DNA from: Euwallacea fornicatus
Taxonomy: Eukaryota; Arthropoda; Insecta; Coleoptera; Curculionidae
DNA length: 64,000 bases
Direction of reading: 5' to 3'
Assembly (NCBI RefSeq): GCF_040115645.1
Contig: NW_027096015.1
Span: forward strand, 310,001 to 374,000
The stretch's first letter is position 1, and every line of letters begins with the position of its first letter. Positions 61,496-64,000 of the stretch are shown here, piece by piece. The notes under the pieces were generated by a model. That model was not told the DNA's origin and ran no database searches. It saw only the letters and a program-made list of their open reading frames with translations. A program made the position numbers and the translations under genes.

Positions 61496-61671
61496 TTCGG
61501 CAAATGAAGACCAAATTGGTTAAACAAAGTGTCCAATTAATCAGCTCGACGAGATCATTAAGATGTCACAACAAATCATCATTGCATCTTGTTGAATTTC
61601 CAAGAAAAATAGTACTTTAAGTGCTCAAACACATAACTTTTGAGACTTTTCAAAATTTGAAGTTCGATAAC
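61496..61671 (+). repeat. Most divergent monomer seen in the window
   Basis: It carries GAAGACC, AAATTGGTTAAAC, GAGATCATTAAGATG in place of GAGATTTTGAAGATG, and CAAATCATCATTGC in place of CACATCATGATTGC. Several of these changes are found nowhere else that I noticed, and the ATCATGAT palindrome is destroyed. It sits next to the 701-bp HOR. It reads as an old copy that escaped homogenisation. Confidence 0.8.
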
Positions 61672-62197
61672 TACGGCAAGTGAGTATCAAATTTGTTAAA
61701 GAAAGTGTCCAATTAATCAGCTCGACGAGATTTTGAAGATGTCACAACACATCATGATTGCATCTTGTTGAATTTCCAAGAAAAATAGTACTTTATGTGT
61801 TCAACACACAACTTTTTTGACTTTTCAAACTGTGAAGCTCGATAACTTCGGCAAATGAGTATCAAATTTGTTAAAGAAAGTGTCCAATTAATCAGCTCGA
61901 CGAGATTTTGAAGATGTCACAACACATCATGATTGCATGATGTTGAATTTCAAAGAAAAATAGTACTTTAAGTGCTCAAACACACAACTTTTGAGACTTT
62001 TCAAAATTTGAAGCTCGATAACATCGGCAAATGAGTACCAAATTTGTTAAACAAAGTGTCCAATTAATCAGCTCGACGAGATTTTGAAGATGTCACAACA
62101 CATCATGATTGCATGATGTTCAATTTCCAAGAAAAACAGTACTTTATGTGTTCAACACACAACTTTTTTGACTTTTCAAACTGTGAAGCTCGATAAC

Positions 62198-63425
62198 TTC
62201 GGCAAATGAGTATCAAATTTGTTAATGAAATTGTCCAATTAATCAGCTCGACGAGATTTTGAAGATGTCACAACACATCATGATTGCATGATATTCAATT
62301 TCCAAGAAAAATAGTAGTTTATGTGTTTAACACGCAAATTTTTTGACTTTTCAAACTTTGAAGCTCGATAACTTCGGCAAATGAGTATCAAATTTGTTAA
62401 AGAAAGTGTCCAATTAATCAGCTCGAAGAGATTTTGAAGATGACACAACACATCATGATTGCATGATGTTCAATTTCAAAGAAAAATAGTACTTTAAGTG
62501 CTCAAACACACAACTTTTGAGACTTTTCAAAATTTGAAGCTCGATAACATCGGCAAATGAGTACCAAATTTGTTAAACAAAGTGTCCAATTAATCAGCTC
62601 GACGAGATTTTGAAGATGTCACAACACATCATGATTGCATCTTGTTGAATTTCCAAGAAAAATAGTACTTTAAGTGCTCAAACACATAACTTTTGAGACT
62701 TTTCAAAATTTGAAGTTCGATAACTTCGGCAAGTGAGTATCAAATTTGTTAAAGAAAGTGTCCAATTAATCTGCTCGACGAGATTTTGAAGATGTCACAA
62801 CACATCATGATTGCATCTTGTTGAATTTCCAAGAAAAATAGTACTTTATGTGTTCAACACACAACTTTTTTGACTTTTCAAACTGTGAAGCTCGATAACT
62901 TCGGCAAATGAGTATCAAATTTGTTAATGAAATTGTCCAATTAATCAGCTCGACGAGATTTTGAAGATGTCACAACACATCATGATTGCATGATATTCAA
63001 TTTCCAAGAAAAATAGTACTTTATGTGTTTAACACGCAACTTTTTTGACTTTTCAAACTTTGAAGCTCGATAACTTCGGCAAATGAGTATCAAATTTGTT
63101 AAAGAAAGTGTCCAATTAATCAGCTCGAAGAGATTTTGAAGATGACACAACACATCATGATTGCATGATGTTCAATTTCAAAGAAAAATAGTACTTTAAG
63201 TGCTCAAACACACAACTTTTGAGACTTTTCAAAATTTGAAGCTCGATAACATCGGCAAATGAGTACCAAATTTGTTAAACAAAGTGTCCAATTAATCAGC
63301 TCGACGAGATTTTGAAGATGTCACAACACATCATGATTGCATCTTGTTGAATTTCCAAGAAAAATAGTACTTTAAGTGCTCAAACACATAACTTTTGAGA
63401 CTTTTCAAAATTTGAAGTTCGATAA
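62198..63425 (+). repeat. 4-mer HOR (702 bp), copies 2 and 3
   Basis: Copy 2 (62198-62899) matches 58692-59393 at an offset of 3506 bp. Copy 3 starts at 62900 and repeats the first three units (62900, 63075, 63250). Its fourth unit (63426) keeps CGGCAAGTGAG but then switches to GAAAGTATCC, AATCAG and CTCGACCAG. The unit at 62198 has the private TAGTAGTTTATG and ACGCAAATTTTTTG. Confidence 0.88.
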
Positions 63426-64000
63426 CTTCGGCAAGTGAGTATCAAATTTGTTAAAGAAAGTATCCAATTAATCAGCTCGACCAGATTTTGAAGATGTCAC
63501 AACACATCATAATTGCATGATGTTCAATTTCCAAGAAAAACAGTACTTTATGTGTTCAACACACAACTTTTTTGACTTTTCAAACTGTGAAGCTCGATAA
63601 CTTCGGGAAATGAGTATCAAATTTGTTAAAGAAAGTATCCAATTAATCAGCTCGACCAGATTTTGAAGATGTCACAACACATCATGATTGCATGATGTTC
63701 AATTTCAAAGAAAAATAGTACTTTAAGTGCTCAAACACACAACTTTTGAGACTTTTCAAAATTTGAAGCTCGATAACATCGGCAAATGAGTACCAAATTT
63801 GTTAAACAAAGTGTCCAATTAATCAGCTCGACGAGATTTTGAAGATGTCACAACACATCATGATTGCATCTTGTTGAATTTCCAAGAAAAATAGTACTTT
63901 AAGTGCTCAAACACATAACTTTTGAGACTTTTCAAAATTTGAAGTTCGATAACTTCGGCAAGTGAGTATCAAATTTGTTAAAGAAAGTGTCCAATTAATC
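63426..64000 (+). repeat. Right edge of the window, CTCGACCAG monomers and partial unit
   Basis: Two units with GAAAGTATCC and CTCGACCAG (the second with the private CGGGAAATGAG start) lead into an ATCGG-start GAGTACC unit with CACATAAC and AAGTTCG. The last start, TTCGGCAAGTG at 63954, is cut by the window edge after 47 bases. The array clearly continues. Confidence 0.85.

Larger units (their letters stand above)
1..64000 (+). repeat. Satellite DNA array, about 365 tandem monomers of 172-176 bp
   Basis: The start motif TTCGGCAAATG recurs every 176 bp (starts at 1, 177, 352, 528, 704, 880 and onward) through the entire window, always in the same orientation. A typical copy is about 33% GC (58 of 176 bases). 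Neighbouring copies differ by roughly a few to fifteen percent, and many copies are identical to others several kb away. The array is not interrupted by any unique DNA or mobile element and continues past both edges. Known biology: arrays of nucleosome-length monomers with higher-order structure are typical of eukaryotic centromeric or pericentromeric heterochromatin; placing this one there is inference. I do not recognise the family. No protein can be encoded at length: 176 and 175 are not multiples of three, so conserved stops such as the TAA in GATAAC fall in all three frames within any three monomers. Confidence 0.98.

Noticed and set aside
1..64000. Possible protein-coding frames across the repeats
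   Set aside because: Conserved stops (GATAAC, AAATGA and several on the reverse strand) recur every 175 or 176 bp. As neither length is a multiple of three, each reaches all frames within three monomers, so any open frame is short and a chance product.
1..64000. CRISPR array
   Set aside because: The whole 176-bp unit repeats with no unique spacers between short repeats, the unit is far too long, and no cas genes are present.
1..64000. rDNA intergenic spacer subrepeats or tandem RNA genes
   Set aside because: No rRNA-like, tRNA box A/B or 5S-like sequence appears between or inside monomers, and every base belongs to the same repeat.
1..64000. Tandem copies of a transposon or its terminal repeats (such as Helitron or MITE arrays)
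   Set aside because: No terminal inverted repeats, target-site duplications or coding remnants mark the unit. A distant origin from such an element cannot be excluded but is not visible.

Overview
The whole 64 kb window is one uninterrupted, head-to-tail satellite DNA array. By anchoring on the start motif TTCGGCAAATG I count about 365 monomers. The ruling period is 176 bp in the left three quarters and mostly 175 to 176 bp in the right quarter. All copies read in the same direction. I see no gene, RNA gene, transposon, microsatellite, telomere repeat or other non-satellite DNA anywhere, and the array runs off both ends (base 1 is a monomer start by my phasing; the last 47 bases are a partial monomer).

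A long array of nucleosome-length, AT-rich monomers (about 33% GC, counted on a typical copy), organised in higher-order repeats (HORs), points to a eukaryotic chromosome, most likely centromeric or pericentromeric heterochromatin. I do not recognise the family, so I name no species; a plant or an invertebrate would both fit.

Layout: 1-2111, mixed A-type monomers, with 528-1935 repeated 47 units downstream. 2288-8975, HOR domain I (units of 8, 10, 10 and 10 monomers). 8800-22351, HOR domain II: long duplications whose core shrinks by one monomer per copy (13, 12, 11, 10). 22352-34301, domain III, where 175-bp deletion monomers first appear and a 14-monomer block recurs as 13. 34302-36587, a small domain of alternating dimers. 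36588-44833, 7-mer and 8-mer HORs plus an 875-bp module containing a 172-bp monomer. 44834-50634, a mixed zone with an exact 1230-bp 7-mer HOR. 50635-64000, mainly B-type monomers (GTGTTCAACAC, GATGTTCAATTT) with 4-mer HORs of 701-702 bp.

The biology here is array evolution. Diagnostic variants travel in blocks, blocks are copied over distances up to 8.3 kb, and most size changes are gains or losses of exactly one monomer. That is the signature of in-register unequal exchange or replication-based amplification. Between the monomer starts at 352 and 22528 the spacing is exactly 126 x 176 bp, so length is held far more tightly than sequence. Each monomer carries several short dyad symmetries and a partial CENP-B-box-like motif. 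No function is shown by the sequence itself.
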